A stretch of DNA of 61,822 bases from Sanguibacter inulinus (GTDB taxonomy: Bacteria; Actinomycetota; Actinomycetes; Actinomycetales; Cellulomonadaceae). Location of the stretch: the NCBI RefSeq assembly GCF_013415325.1, contig NZ_JACBYE010000025.1:1-61822 (forward strand). Reading direction: 5' to 3'. Each line of letters begins with the position of its first letter. Within the stretch, counting starts at the first letter, position 1. The notes under the pieces are model-generated. The model ran no database searches, had not been told where the DNA came from, and worked only from the letters and a program-made list of their open reading frames with translations. Shown piece after piece: positions 49,669-59,606 of the stretch. The position numbers and the translations under genes are program-made.

Positions 49669-51399
49669 TCAGACCGCGAACTGCGCGGTCTTGGAACGGA
49701 GGTCTGCGGAGGCGCTCGTGAGCTCCTCGACGGTCGTGCCCATGCGGGCGACTACGTCGGAGGACTCCGAGGCGACGGCGGCGACCGAGCCGATGTGCAC
49801 GGCGATCTCACCGGCGCCCGTGGCCGCCTCGGTGATGCCGCGGCTCATCTCGTTGGTCGTCGCGGTCTGCTCCTCGACCGCCGAGGCGATGGTCATCTGG
49901 TAGTCGCTGATGGTCCGGATGATCGTCGAGATCTCGGAGATCGCCGAGACCGTCGTGCCGGTCTGCGCCTGGATCTCGGCGATGCGGCGCGCGACGTCCT
50001 CGGCCGCACGGCCGGACTCCCCCGCGAGCTCTTTGACCTCGTGGGCGACGACCGCGAAGCCCTTGCCGGCCTCACCGGCACGGGCAGCCTCGATGGTCGC
50101 GTTGAGGGCGAGCAGGTTGGTCTGCTCGGCGATCGACGTGATGGCCTTGACCACGGCGCCGATCGCCTGCGAGGACTCGCCGAGCAGCCGGACGTTCTCG
50201 GCCGTCGTCTCGGAGACCTGGACAGCCTGTGCGGCGACCTTGGACGCCTCGTCGGCCGAGCCCGCGATCTCACGGATCGAGGCGCCCATCTGCTCGGCGC
50301 CGGCGGCGACCGACTGGATGGTGCGCGAGACCAGCTCGGCGGCCTCGGTCGCGACAGCGGCCTGCGCGCTCGTGGCCGCGGTCCCGCCGGCCACCTGGCT
50401 GTTGGCGGCGCCGAGGTCTTCGGCGCTCTGGGCGACGGCGTTCGCCGTGCCCACCACACCGGTCATCGCGGTGCGCAGCGTGGAGACCGCGAGGTCGTAG
50501 GACTCCGACATCTGACCGAGCTCGTCGCGGCTGAGGACCTCGACCTCGTGGGTGAGGTCACCCGTGGCGAGGGACTCGAGCGCGGCCTGGACAGATCGGA
50601 TCCCGGAGGTGATGCGGCGCACCACGAGCACCGCGAGGGTCACCGAGAGCCCTGCGCCGACGAGGAACGCGACACCCAGGACGAGGATCGTCCTGGACAC
50701 GTCGGCCTGGGCGTCGTGGAGCACCTCGGCCACCTGGAAGTCGATCTGACCCTGCGCGAGGAGCAGCGCACGCCCGGCACGGTCAGGGTCGGCGGCGACG
50801 TCGGCCGCGAGGGCCTGCTCGACGCCGTCGACGTCGCCGGCCTGCACGAGGGGCAGCACGACCGAGTCACGGTAGGTGGTCCACTCGTCCCAGCGGGTCA
50901 CGAAGTCCTGCCACTGCTGGGTGCCGGACTGCTCGAAGGTCTCGACCTCGGCGATCAGCCTGTCGACGGCCGAGTCGTTCCAGTCCGAGGAGGTGAGGAT
51001 CTGGGTGCGCAGCGCCTCGTCGGGCGCGGCCGCGGCCCGGCGCACGAGCAGCTGGCTGGTGGCCTGCGCGGCGCGGAGGTCGCCGAGGTCGCCCTGGAGC
51101 TCGCCGGTGAGGGTGTTCACCTGGTCCAGGTGGCCCGCGGCGCGGTCGAGGGCCAGCGCGGCCACCCCGCCGACCGAGGCGAAGACGACACCCATGACCA
51201 CGAGGGACGTGCCGATCTTGGCGGCGACGGGACGGTCCCAGAACCACCGAGCCCGCGAGGAGCGCGGTGCCTTGGTGGGAGGCGTGGCACCGGTACCGAC
51301 AGGGGCGACCGGGCTGTACTGGCTGCGTGCGGCAGGGCGGGCTGAGGGCGCAGCACTGGGACCTGTCGGGCGTACGGGCCGCACTGACGTCGTCGTCAT
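49669..51399 (-). CDS. Methyl-accepting chemotaxis protein E
   Basis: A 576-residue receptor: disordered cytoplasmic N-tail (~1-55), TM1 (SLVVMGVVFASVGGVAALAL), a ~130-residue helical periplasmic domain, TM2, HAMP (ITSGIRSVQAALESLATGDL), then the signalling coiled coil with the tip [35 protein letters not shown]. Shares its N-terminal WFWDRPVAAKIG style with receptor D. Its ATG overlaps the stop of the sugar-binding lipoprotein by 4 bases, so it is probably the receptor for that protein. Confidence 0.93.
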   Translation of the reverse strand: MTTTSVRPVRPTGPSAAPSARPAARSQYSPVAPVGTGATPPTKAPRSSRARWFWDRPVAAKIGTSLVVMGVVFASVGGVAALALDRAAGHLDQVNTLTGELQGDLGDLRAAQATSQLLVRRAAAAPDEALRTQILTSSDWNDSAVDRLIAEVETFEQSGTQQWQDFVTRWDEWTTYRDSVVLPLVQAGDVDGVEQALAADVAADPDRAGRALLLAQGQIDFQVAEVLHDAQADVSRTILVLGVAFLVGAGLSVTLAVLVVRRITSGIRSVQAALESLATGDLTHEVEVLSRDELGQMSESYDLAVSTLRTAMTGVVGTANAVAQSAEDLGAANSQVAGGTAATSAQAAVATEAAELVSRTIQSVAAGAEQMGASIREIAGSADEASKVAAQAVQVSETTAENVRLLGESSQAIGAVVKAITSIAEQTNLLALNATIEAARAGEAGKGFAVVAHEVKELAGESGRAAEDVARRIAEIQAQTGTTVSAISEISTIIRTISDYQMTIASAVEEQTATTNEMSRGITEAATGAGEIAVHIGSVAAVASESSDVVARMGTTVEELTSASADLRSKTAQFAV

Positions 51400-52526
51400 C
51401 GCAGCTCCTCCTCGGTGTAGTAGCCGCCGCCGACGAGCAGCGACTCGTAGTTCGTGGCGGTCACCACGACGGGGGCGAGCAGGTAGGTGGGGACCACGGT
51501 CACGCCGTTGTCGTAGGAGGTGACGTCGTTGACCTCGGGCGACTCGCCCTTGAGGAGCGCGTCACCCATGGCGACGGTCACCTCGGCGAGCTGGCGGGTG
51601 TCCTTGTAGATGCTGGAGAACTGCTCCCCGGCGATCACGGACTTGATCGAGGGGGCCTCGGCGTCCTGGCCGACGACCACGGGGAGCGGACGGTCCGGGG
51701 TGCCGTAGCCGGCACCCTTGAGCACGTCGATGATCGCGATCGAGATGCCGTCGTAGGGCGAGAGCACCCCGTCGATCTGCAGGTCGGTCCCGGCGTACAC
51801 GGAGTCGAGCAGGCGGGTCATGCGCTCGCCGCCCACCTTGGCGTCCCAGGCCTCGATCGCGATGCTCGCGAAGTCGGTCTCACCCGAGGGCACCTGGAGC
51901 ACCCCGGAGTCGAGGTACGGCTGGAGGACGCTGAAGGCACCCTCGTAGAACACCGTCGCGTTGTTGTCGTCCGACGACCCCGCGAAGACCTCGATGGTGA
52001 AGGGCCCGGCGGCCCCTGTCGGCTCCCCGGCCTCGTCGAGGACGCCCAGGCCCTGGAGCAGCGACGTCGCCTGCTGGGTGCCGACCCGGAAGTTGTCGAA
52101 GGTCGCGTAGTAGTCGACGTCCGGCGACTCACGGATGAGCCTGTCGTAGGCGATCACCGGGATGCCCGCGTCGGCGGCCCGGGCGAGCTGGGCCTTGAGG
52201 GCGGTCCCGTCGATCGATCCGACCACGAGCAGGTCGGCGCCGGCGTCGATCATCGAGTCGAGCTGGTCGACCTGCGTCGCCACGTCGTTCTCGGCGTAGC
52301 GCAGGTCGACCTGGTACCCGAGCGCCTCGAGCTGGGCCTGGAGGTTGTCGCCGTCCTCGATCCACCGCAACGACGTGGTCGTCGGCATCGCCACGCCCAC
52401 GAGGGACGCGTCGGCACCGGCGGCCTCGGACGCGCAGCCTGTCAGGGCGAGCGGGGCCGCGACGAGCAGCGCGAGGGCCGGCGCGACGCGGCGCGGCGAC
52501 CAGGGTGGGCGGGAGAAGGACATCAT
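51396..52526 (-). CDS. Sugar-type substrate-binding lipoprotein in the chemotaxis operon
   Basis: A 376-residue lipoprotein (lipobox LTGC, Cys ~32) with a type I periplasmic-binding fold of the XylF/ChvE group: VGVAMPTTTSLRWIEDGDNLQ, DSMIDAGADLLVVGSIDG, IPVIAYDRLIRE, DGVLSPYDGISIAIID and VVGQDAEAPSIKSVIAGEQFSS. There is no cognate ATPase or permease in the window. It lies between receptors D and E (5-bp gap and 4-bp overlap), so its likely job is to present a sugar to a chemoreceptor. ATG 52523 is an alternative start. Confidence 0.9.
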   Translation of the reverse strand: MMSFSRPPWSPRRVAPALALLVAAPLALTGCASEAAGADASLVGVAMPTTTSLRWIEDGDNLQAQLEALGYQVDLRYAENDVATQVDQLDSMIDAGADLLVVGSIDGTALKAQLARAADAGIPVIAYDRLIRESPDVDYYATFDNFRVGTQQATSLLQGLGVLDEAGEPTGAAGPFTIEVFAGSSDDNNATVFYEGAFSVLQPYLDSGVLQVPSGETDFASIAIEAWDAKVGGERMTRLLDSVYAGTDLQIDGVLSPYDGISIAIIDVLKGAGYGTPDRPLPVVVGQDAEAPSIKSVIAGEQFSSIYKDTRQLAEVTVAMGDALLKGESPEVNDVTSYDNGVTVVPTYLLAPVVVTATNYESLLVGGGYYTEEELR

Positions 52527-52531
52527 CGGCC

Positions 52532-53755
52532 TCAGATCGTGAAGTGGGACACCTGGGACCGGAGGTCCCCGGAGAGATCGGCGAGCTCGGAGACCGTGCT
52601 GCCGACAGCTGTGAGCACACCCGTAGAGGTGTGCGCGGACTCGGCGACGTCGGTGATCGTCGCGGAGATCTCGGAGGCCCCGGCTGCGGCGTCGGTGACG
52701 GAGCGGGACATCTCGTTGGTGGTCGCGGTCTGCTCCTCGACAGCCGACGCGATGGTCAGCTGGTAGTCGTTGATGCTCGCGATGATCGCCGAGATCTCAC
52801 CGATCGCCGCGACAGCAGACGTCGTCTGCGCCTGGACCTGGGTGATCCGGCGCGCGATGTCCTCAGCAGCCCGACCCGACTCCGCAGCGAGGTCCTTGAC
52901 CTCGCTCGCCACGACGGCGAAGCCCTTGCCTGCCTCACCAGCACGCGCAGCCTCGATCGTCGCGTTGAGGGCCAGCAGGTTCGTCTGCTCCGCGATGCTC
53001 GTGATCACCTTGACCACAGAACCGATCTCCTTCGAGCTCTCACCGAGCGCACCGACGGTGGCCGCGGTCGAGTTGGAGAAGGTCACGGCCTGGCTCGCGA
53101 CCTTCGCGGCCTCGTTGGCGTTGGTCGCGATCTCGCGGATCGAGGCACCCATCTGCTCGGCGCCCGCGGCGACGGTCTGCACGTTGAGGGAGACCTGCTC
53201 GGCGGCCGTCGCGGCCACCCCTGCCTGGGTGCTGGTCTGGCTGACGCCGCCGGCGACCTGGGTGTTGGCTGCGGCGAGGTCGTCGGCCTTGCTCGACACC
53301 GACCCGGCGGCCGCGGCGACCTGGGTGAGGGTGCCGCGGAGCTCGCCCCGGGCGACCTCGAAGGCGTCGACGATCGAGCCGACCTCGTCGGAGTCGACGT
53401 GGACGGCCGGGTGGGTGAGGTCGCCCGCGGCGAGCTCGTCGATCGAGCCGCGCAGCATCTCGATGCTGCGGCGGACGCGGCTGTTGACCGCGACGGTGAG
53501 GACCGTGCAGAGGATCGCACCGATGACGAAGGCGACGGCGAGGACGGCGAGCGTCCGCGTGGCCTCCTGCTCGGCGGCTGTCGCGAGCTCGGCCGCCGCG
53601 ACGGGGTCGGCCTCGGCCGACACCGCGCGCAGGCTCGACGCCGCGCTGCGCAGCGCGAGTGCCCCGAGACCGCCCACCACCGCGAAGACCGCGCCCATCA
53701 GCACCAGGGGTGCTGCGAACTTCACGCCGACGGGACGGTTCCAGAACCACTGCAT
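52532..53755 (-). CDS. Methyl-accepting chemotaxis protein D (tiny periplasmic domain)
   Basis: A 407-residue receptor. TM1 (FAAPLVLMGAVFAVVGGLGAL) and TM2 (TLAVLAVAFVIGAILCTVLTVAV) are separated by only ~40 residues, too short for a four-helix sensor. It then has HAMP and a full signalling domain. Such a receptor may sense through partner proteins such as the adjacent binding protein. Nearly 300 bp of its signalling domain is almost identical to that of receptor C. A sigma-28-type promoter lies 65 bp upstream. Confidence 0.9.
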   Translation of the reverse strand: MQWFWNRPVGVKFAAPLVLMGAVFAVVGGLGALALRSAASSLRAVSAEADPVAAAELATAAEQEATRTLAVLAVAFVIGAILCTVLTVAVNSRVRRSIEMLRGSIDELAAGDLTHPAVHVDSDEVGSIVDAFEVARGELRGTLTQVAAAAGSVSSKADDLAAANTQVAGGVSQTSTQAGVAATAAEQVSLNVQTVAAGAEQMGASIREIATNANEAAKVASQAVTFSNSTAATVGALGESSKEIGSVVKVITSIAEQTNLLALNATIEAARAGEAGKGFAVVASEVKDLAAESGRAAEDIARRITQVQAQTTSAVAAIGEISAIIASINDYQLTIASAVEEQTATTNEMSRSVTDAAAGASEISATITDVAESAHTSTGVLTAVGSTVSELADLSGDLRSQVSHFTI

Positions 53756-53819
53756 CTTCGGTCATCTCCTGCTGTAGTGCGGGGCGACGCAGGACTGCGC
53801 CGCCCGGAAGGCAACCTCC

Positions 53820-53847
53820 CTATCGGCACGCTGGTGCCATGTGTGAG
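53820..53847 (-). promoter_or_regulatory. FliA/sigma-28-type promoter of receptor D
   Basis: On the minus strand CTCA (53847-53844), 16 bases, then GCCGATAG (53827-53820). It matches the flagellar sigma form TAAA/CTCA-N15-17-GCCGAT. It lies in the 164-bp gap before receptor D. Confidence 0.75.
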
Positions 53848-53919
53848 ACGTCCCGGGCCGCGGCTCCGCGCCGCTGGCGACGGATCGACGTGGTGGTGCG
53901 GACGGCGGCCGGGTGGTGC

Positions 53920-55542
53920 TCAGACCGTGAAGGAGCCGACCTGGGTCCGCAGCTCTGCCGAGGTCCGGGCGAGCTCGTCGACGGTCTCGGACATCTGCCC
54001 GACGGTGATGGTCGACTCGGCCGCGGCCGAGGCCACGCCGGTGATGTTCGCGGCGATCTCCCCGGCGCCCGTGGCCGCCTCGGTGACCGAGCGGGACATC
54101 TCGTTGGTGGTCGCGGTCTGCTCTTCGACAGCCGAGGCGATGGTCAGCTGGTAGTCGTTGATGCTCGCGATGATCGCCGAGATCTCACCGATCGCCGCGA
54201 CAGCAGACGTCGTCTGCGCCTGCACCTGGGTGATCCGGCGCGCGATGTCCTCAGCAGCACGACCCGACTCGGCCGCGAGGTCCTTGACCTCGCTCGCCAC
54301 GACTGCGAAGCCCTTGCCGGCCTCCCCAGCACGAGCAGCCTCGATCGTCGCGTTGAGCGCCAGCAGGTTCGTCTGCTCCGCGATGCTCGTGATCACCTTG
54401 ACCACAGAACCGATCTCCTTCGAGCTCTCACCGAGCTCGCCGATCGCCGCGGCGGTCGCCGTCGAGAAGTCGACGGCCTGCCCGGCCACCCGGGCGGCCT
54501 CGTTGGCGTTCGTGGCGATCTCGCGGATCGAGGCGCCCATCTCCTCGGCGCCTGCGGCGACGGTCTGCACGTTGCGCGAGACCTGCTCGGCCGCTGCGGC
54601 GACGACGCCGGCCTGCGCGCTCGTCTCCTCGGAGCCTGCGGCGACCTGCGAGCTCGACGACGCGAGGTGCTGGGCTGCCGTCGCGAGGACGTCGCTCGAG
54701 CCGACGACCCCGGCGAGCAGCCGCGCGATCGAGCGCTGAGCCTCGGCGAGGGAGGTCGCCATGTCACCGATCTCGTCGGTGCTCGCGACCTGCGGAGTAC
54801 GGGTGAGGTCACCGGCGGCGAGGGCCTCGAGGGCACCGTTCACCTCGGCGGCCGAGCGCTTGACGCGGCGGCCGAGCACGAGGCTCAGGGTGACCACGGC
54901 GGTCAGGCCGAGGAGCACGGCGACCACGACGACAGCCCCGTTGCGGGTGCGGGCGGAGGTCATCTCGTCGTGGAGGGTGTCGGCGCGGTCCGTGAGCGAC
55001 TGGCCGAGCTCGGCGGTCTGGCTCGTGATCGCGTAGTACTGCTCGTAGCCGGCTCCGACCACGAGGCCGTCGGCCTCGACCTTGGAGGCCTCGGAGCCGT
55101 CCTGGTAGAGCGCGACGACCTGGTCGTCGACGGCCTCGAAGGCGTCCCAGCTGGACGTGATGTCCGCGAAGAGGCTCCGCTCGGCGTCGGTCATGGTCTC
55201 GACGTCGACCTCGCCGAGCAGCGTGCGGAGCTCGCCGATCGAGGTGACGAACCCGGCCCGGTTGGCGGAGTCGGCGGCGACCGCGGCCTGCGGTCCGACG
55301 GTGCTGGCGTCCCAGGCGTAGGCGACCTGCCACCCGGACACGTCCGAGTTGTACCGCGAGACCTGGGCGACCTGGAGGCGCAGCGCGTCGAGCGCGACGA
55401 TCTGGTCGCTGCTGGACTGCGAGGAGCCGAGCCCGCTCCACCCTGCGGCGGCCACGAGCGCGGCGACGACCATGCCCACCGCCCCGACGCTGAGGATCTT
55501 GGCACGGAGGTCGTAGCGGGGGCGGTTCTTCACGGTGGGCAT
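53920..55542 (-). CDS. Methyl-accepting chemotaxis protein C
   Basis: A 540-residue receptor: TM1 ([20 protein letters not shown]), a ~150-residue helical periplasmic domain, TM2 ([21 protein letters not shown]), HAMP ([15 protein letters not shown] region), and the signalling domain with tip [30 protein letters not shown] 55542 has AGGAG 5 bases upstream. It has its own sigma-28-type promoter, downstream of a strong terminator. Confidence 0.93.
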   Translation of the reverse strand: MPTVKNRPRYDLRAKILSVGAVGMVVAALVAAAGWSGLGSSQSSSDQIVALDALRLQVAQVSRYNSDVSGWQVAYAWDASTVGPQAAVAADSANRAGFVTSIGELRTLLGEVDVETMTDAERSLFADITSSWDAFEAVDDQVVALYQDGSEASKVEADGLVVGAGYEQYYAITSQTAELGQSLTDRADTLHDEMTSARTRNGAVVVVAVLLGLTAVVTLSLVLGRRVKRSAAEVNGALEALAAGDLTRTPQVASTDEIGDMATSLAEAQRSIARLLAGVVGSSDVLATAAQHLASSSSQVAAGSEETSAQAGVVAAAAEQVSRNVQTVAAGAEEMGASIREIATNANEAARVAGQAVDFSTATAAAIGELGESSKEIGSVVKVITSIAEQTNLLALNATIEAARAGEAGKGFAVVASEVKDLAAESGRAAEDIARRITQVQAQTTSAVAAIGEISAIIASINDYQLTIASAVEEQTATTNEMSRSVTEAATGAGEIAANITGVASAAAESTITVGQMSETVDELARTSAELRTQVGSFTV

Positions 55543-55623
55543 GAGCACTCCTGAGGCAGGCGGGTGGTACCAGACGTGCTCCCCCTGCGACCCTCGCAGG
55601 TGCGTGAGGGCCAGCTGGACGTC

Positions 55624-55651
55624 CTATCGTCCGGAGCACCCGGGAGTTGAG
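55624..55651 (-). promoter_or_regulatory. FliA/sigma-28-type promoter of receptor C
   Basis: On the minus strand CTCA (55651-55648), 16 bases, then GACGATAG (55631-55624). One base differs from the GCCGAT form. It lies 82 bp before receptor C. Confidence 0.65.
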
Positions 55652-55715
55652 GCGTCACAGATCGCCGGACCGGCGAAGTCTCCTGCGCGTGGGCCCTGAC
55701 GTCCGGCACAGACAC

Positions 55716-55754
55716 CGACGGCGCGGCGGCCCCCACCGGGCCGCCGCGCCGTCG
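55716..55754 (-). terminator. Strong terminator after receptor B
   Basis: A 17-bp perfect stem with a 5-base loop, 8 bp past the receptor B stop on the minus strand. It separates cheA-cheW-A-B from the C-D-lipoprotein-E-cheBRYX part of the cluster. Confidence 0.85.
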
Positions 55755-55761
55755 TGGTGCG

Positions 55762-57384
55762 TCAGTAGACGAAGCTGGCGACGCGTTCGCGCAGGTCAGC
55801 AGACATCATGGCGAGCTCCTGGACGGCCGTGCCCATCTGGGCGACGACGTCGGAGGACGCCACGGCGGCCGAGGCCACGCCGACGATGTTCTGCGCGATC
55901 TCACCCGACCCTGTGGCGGCCTCGGTGACCGACCTGGACATCTCGGTGGTCGTCGCGGTCTGCTCCTCGACGGCAGAGGCGATGGTCAGCTGGTAGTCGT
56001 TGATCGTCGCGATGATCTCGCCGATCCCCGAGATCGCCGCGACAGCCGACTCGGTCTGGCTGCGGTTCACGTCGATGCGGCGCGCGATGTCCTCGGCGGC
56101 CCGGGCCGACTCGGCTGCGAGGTCCTTGACCTCCGAGGCGACCACGGCGAAGCCCTTGCCGGCCTCGCCGGCACGCGCGGCCTCGATGGTCGCGTTGAGC
56201 GCGAGCAGGTTCGTCTGCTCCGCGATGCTCGTGATGACCTTGACCACGGCGCCGATCTCCTGGCTCGACGTCCCGAGGTCGACGACGGTGATGCGGGTGC
56301 GCTCCGACTGCTCGACGGCCTCGTTCGACGCACGGGCGGCCTCGTTGGCGTTCTGCGAGATCTCGCGGATGGACGCGCCCATCTGCTCGGCGCCCGCGGC
56401 GACGGTCTGCACGTTGCGCGAGACCTGCTCGGCGGCCGCGGCCACCACACCGGCCTGGACGCTGGTCTCCTCGGAGCCTGCGGCGACCTGCGTGGTCGAG
56501 GCCGACATCTCCTCGGCGGCTGCGGCGACGGTCCCGGCCGTGGCGACGACACCCGAGACGAGCTCGCGCAGGTTCGCCTGCGCCGAGGAGAGGGAGGCGG
56601 CCATCTGACCGAGCTCGTCGCCAGAGTCGACACCGGTGTCCTTGGTGAGGTCCCCGTCTCCGAGGGCGACGATGGTCTCCTGCACCTTGCGCAGGTTGCC
56701 GACGATCGAGCGCACGAGGGTCACGGCGACGACCACGGCGAGGAGCGCGGCGACGACACCCGCGACGATCATCGAGACGATCGCCGTGCGGGCTGTGGCC
56801 GTGGACTCCTCGACAGACTGCGCAGCGCTCTCGCCCACGGCGTCGATGATCTCCTGCAGGGCGCCCGTGACCTCGGCGGTGATCGGACGCACCTGCTCGA
56901 CGTAGGCGTCGTGGTAGGCGATCGCCCCGTCCTCGGTGATCGGTGCGATGGCCTCGACGGCCGCCTGGTACCGACTGTACGCGTCGGTCAGGGTCCCGAA
57001 GGCGGCGCTGTCGAGGACGTAGGGCTCGTAGGCGTCCATGCTCGCGAGGGCGTCGGTGTCGAACTTCTCCATCTCCTCCAGGACCGTCTTCTGACCCTCG
57101 GGGGTGCTCATGCCGTACTCGAGCACGCGGGCGCGGCTCGCCTGGAACCAGCGCTGGATGTTGTTGAGGTCCGACTGCGGTGCGATGGCCTCGCGGTCGA
57201 GCTGCTGCGTCTGGGCGTCGAGGGTCACGAGCCGCTGCGCGCCCACCGCGGTGATCATCGCCGTGAGCAGGATGACGATGCCGAAGCCGATCCCGATCCG
57301 CACGGCCACGGGGAGGTCGCCGAGGCGACGTCGGCGCGGCGCGCCGACCTGGCTGGACGTGGTGCCGGGCGTGCTCGAAGACAT
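55762..57384 (-). CDS. Methyl-accepting chemotaxis protein B
   Basis: A 540-residue receptor: basic N-tail, TM1 ([21 protein letters not shown]), a four-helix-bundle-like periplasmic domain of ~150 residues, TM2 ([22 protein letters not shown]), HAMP and the signalling domain. Its coiled coil has [11 protein letters not shown] where receptors C and D have [11 protein letters not shown] 57384 follows AGGAG. A sigma-28-type promoter lies 63 bp upstream and a strong terminator follows. Confidence 0.93.
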   Translation of the reverse strand: MSSSTPGTTSSQVGAPRRRRLGDLPVAVRIGIGFGIVILLTAMITAVGAQRLVTLDAQTQQLDREAIAPQSDLNNIQRWFQASRARVLEYGMSTPEGQKTVLEEMEKFDTDALASMDAYEPYVLDSAAFGTLTDAYSRYQAAVEAIAPITEDGAIAYHDAYVEQVRPITAEVTGALQEIIDAVGESAAQSVEESTATARTAIVSMIVAGVVAALLAVVVAVTLVRSIVGNLRKVQETIVALGDGDLTKDTGVDSGDELGQMAASLSSAQANLRELVSGVVATAGTVAAAAEEMSASTTQVAAGSEETSVQAGVVAAAAEQVSRNVQTVAAGAEQMGASIREISQNANEAARASNEAVEQSERTRITVVDLGTSSQEIGAVVKVITSIAEQTNLLALNATIEAARAGEAGKGFAVVASEVKDLAAESARAAEDIARRIDVNRSQTESAVAAISGIGEIIATINDYQLTIASAVEEQTATTTEMSRSVTEAATGSGEIAQNIVGVASAAVASSDVVAQMGTAVQELAMMSADLRERVASFVY

Positions 57385-57446
57385 GGTGCTCCTAGGTCAG
57401 GGGGGGTGACGGGAGCGCGCGGCGCGCTCGACGTCGGGCAGCACTC

Positions 57447-57474
57447 CCATCGGCGGGCGCCCGACCGCCATGAG
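57447..57474 (-). promoter_or_regulatory. FliA/sigma-28-type promoter of receptor B
   Basis: On the minus strand CTCA (57474-57471), 16 bases, then GCCGATGG (57454-57447). Same spacing as the other two promoters. Confidence 0.72.
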
Positions 57475-57540
57475 CAGACAGGGCGGCTCCTCACCCGGGT
57501 GCGCTCCGCCACACCGGAGGACTGTGCCGTCACGGGGGGA

Positions 57541-57581
57541 CGCGCAGACCCCCGCCCTCGAGGAGGACGGGGGTCTGCGCG
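57541..57581 (-). terminator. Hairpin after receptor A
   Basis: A 14-bp perfect stem with a 13-base loop in the 261-bp gap between receptors A and B. There is no T-run. Confidence 0.6.
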
Positions 57582-57604
57582 GCGCGCGGTGCGGGGTGCG
57601 CCGC

Positions 57605-57639
57605 GCGCTGTGCGCTGTGCGCTGTGCGCTGTGCGCTGT
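57605..57639. repeat. Five perfect tandem copies of GCGCTGT
   Basis: A 7-bp unit repeated five times, ending 6 bp before the stop codon of receptor A (stop at 57646-57648, minus strand). It sits at the start of the 3' untranslated region, as the octamer repeat at 4691-4722 does. Confidence 0.9.
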
Positions 57640-57645
57640 GCGGGC

Positions 57646-59379
57646 TCAGTAGCGGAAGGTCGAGACCTTCGCGTGCAGGTCCGAGGCGATCCCGGCGAGG
57701 TCGTCGACCCGGCCACCGAGGTCGGCGATCGCGATGTTCGACACCTCGGCGGTCTGCGCGACCCCCGCGGCGTTCGCGGCGATCTCGCCCGAGCCCGTGG
57801 CGGCCTCGGTGACCGAGCGGGACATCTCGTTGGTCGTCGCGGTCTGCTCCTCGACGGCCGAGGCGATGGTCAGCTGGTAGTCGTTGATGCTCGCGATGAT
57901 CGAGGAGATCTCCGCGATCGCGTCGACCGCGGAACGGGTGTCGACCTGGATGGCCTCGACCCTGCGGGCGATGTCCTCGGTCGCCTTGGCGGTCTCCTGC
58001 GCGAGGTCCTTGACCTCGGAGGCGACCACGGCGAATCCCTTGCCGGCCTCGCCAGCACGTGCAGCCTCGATGGTCGCGTTGAGGGCGAGCAGGTTCGTCT
58101 GCTCCGCGATGCTCGTGATGACCTTGACGACGGCGCCGATCTCCTGGCTCGACGTGCCGAGCTTGGCGACGGTCTCGTTGGTCGTGGCGGCGACCGTCGT
58201 CGCCGAGTGCGCCACCTGCGCGGCCTCGTTGGCGTTGGTCGCGATCTCGCGGATCGAGGCACCCATCTCCTCGGCGCCTGCGGCGACGGTCTGGACGTTG
58301 CGCGAGACCTGCTCGGCGGCCGCGGCCACCACGCCGATCTGCGCGCTCGACTCCTCGGCACCCGTCGTCACCTGGGCGGCTCCGGCACGCATGTCCTGGG
58401 CCGCGTCGGAGACGCTGCGGGCCGACTCGGCGACCCCGCCGAGGACGTCGCGCAGGCTGCGCTGCGCGGTGACCAGGGCGCTGGCCATCGCACCGATCTC
58501 GTCGCGCGAGGTCACCTGCGGCTCGTCGGTGAGGTCGCCCGCGGCGAGCGACTCGAGGGAGTGCTGGACCTTGACGGTCGAGCGGGTGATCGAGCGGGCG
58601 ATGGTCATGCCGGCGGCCAGGCCGAGGGCCATGCCGAGGACGCTCACGACGATGATCACCAGCAGGCCGCGGCTGCCGGTAGACCGCGCCTCGTCGGCGA
58701 GGTCGGCGCTGAAGACGACGGCCTCCTCGGCCCCGGCGTCGAGGTCGACCAGGTACTCGTCGATGAGCGGCTGCGACACCTCGGTCAGGGCTGTCTCGTA
58801 GGCCTTCGGGTCCGCGAGACGCGCCGCCGGGACGACCTGGTCGTCGCGGACCTGGCGCCACTCGAGGAAGGTGTCGATCCCGGAGAGGGCCGAGGACTCG
58901 ATCCCCGCCATCGCCGTCCGGAACTGCTCGATCGCGGCGTCGGTCTCCGCGTCGTTGTCCGCCTGCTTGGTCAGCCACTCGTCGATGATGTCGTCGTCCG
59001 AGGCCGCCGCGATCTGCGCGACGATCAGACGCGCCTTGAGCTGCCCCTGGTGGACCTTGTTGAGCGGGATGACGATGTCGTTCTGGACCGTGGCGAGCGT
59101 GCTCGCGTCGTCCGAGATCGCCCGCGTGGTGGTCACGGCGACCGACGCGACGACCACGACGACGAGCACGAAGACGGCGATGATCGCGCCGATGCGCTGC
59201 ATGAGGCCGACCCGGCGGCGGCCCTGACCGGAGGGGGCCGTCGGTGCGACGGACCCGCGCCCGGCGGACGACGGGGTGTCGTAGGCCGGGGTTGTGGCTC
59301 CGTTCCCGCGGGCGGCACCCGACGGCGCGTCGGAGCGCGGACGGTCCAGGGACTGACGGGGTGCAGACGTGACGCTCAT
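57646..59379 (-). CDS. Methyl-accepting chemotaxis protein A
   Basis: A 577-residue receptor: ~45-residue Ser/Pro/Arg-rich N-tail, TM1 ([21 protein letters not shown]), a helical periplasmic domain of ~155 residues, TM2 ([20 protein letters not shown]), HAMP ([16 protein letters not shown]) and a full signalling domain with the standard tip. ATG 59379 has GGAAGAGG upstream. The 227-bp gap to cheW is rich in CTG/CAG-type short repeats (59460-59580). Confidence 0.93.
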   Translation of the reverse strand: MSVTSAPRQSLDRPRSDAPSGAARGNGATTPAYDTPSSAGRGSVAPTAPSGQGRRRVGLMQRIGAIIAVFVLVVVVVASVAVTTTRAISDDASTLATVQNDIVIPLNKVHQGQLKARLIVAQIAAASDDDIIDEWLTKQADNDAETDAAIEQFRTAMAGIESSALSGIDTFLEWRQVRDDQVVPAARLADPKAYETALTEVSQPLIDEYLVDLDAGAEEAVVFSADLADEARSTGSRGLLVIIVVSVLGMALGLAAGMTIARSITRSTVKVQHSLESLAAGDLTDEPQVTSRDEIGAMASALVTAQRSLRDVLGGVAESARSVSDAAQDMRAGAAQVTTGAEESSAQIGVVAAAAEQVSRNVQTVAAGAEEMGASIREIATNANEAAQVAHSATTVAATTNETVAKLGTSSQEIGAVVKVITSIAEQTNLLALNATIEAARAGEAGKGFAVVASEVKDLAQETAKATEDIARRVEAIQVDTRSAVDAIAEISSIIASINDYQLTIASAVEEQTATTNEMSRSVTEAATGSGEIAANAAGVAQTAEVSNIAIADLGGRVDDLAGIASDLHAKVSTFRY

Positions 59380-59606
59380 GGTGCCTCTTCCGGTCGACAG
59401 GGGATGCCGGCCGCTCTCCACAGGAGAGACTCGTCGGCACGACGGGCCGAGAGCGGTCGTCGTCGGCCTGTCGTCTGGTGCTGTGCTGCGGTGGTGCGTT
59501 GCTGCTGTGCTGCGGTCGTGCTGGTTCCTGCGGGTGCTGCTGGCTGGTGCTGGGTCGTGCCGTCCTGCGCTGCGGCGGGGTCGCTGCCGTCGACCCCGCC
59601 GTGGGG

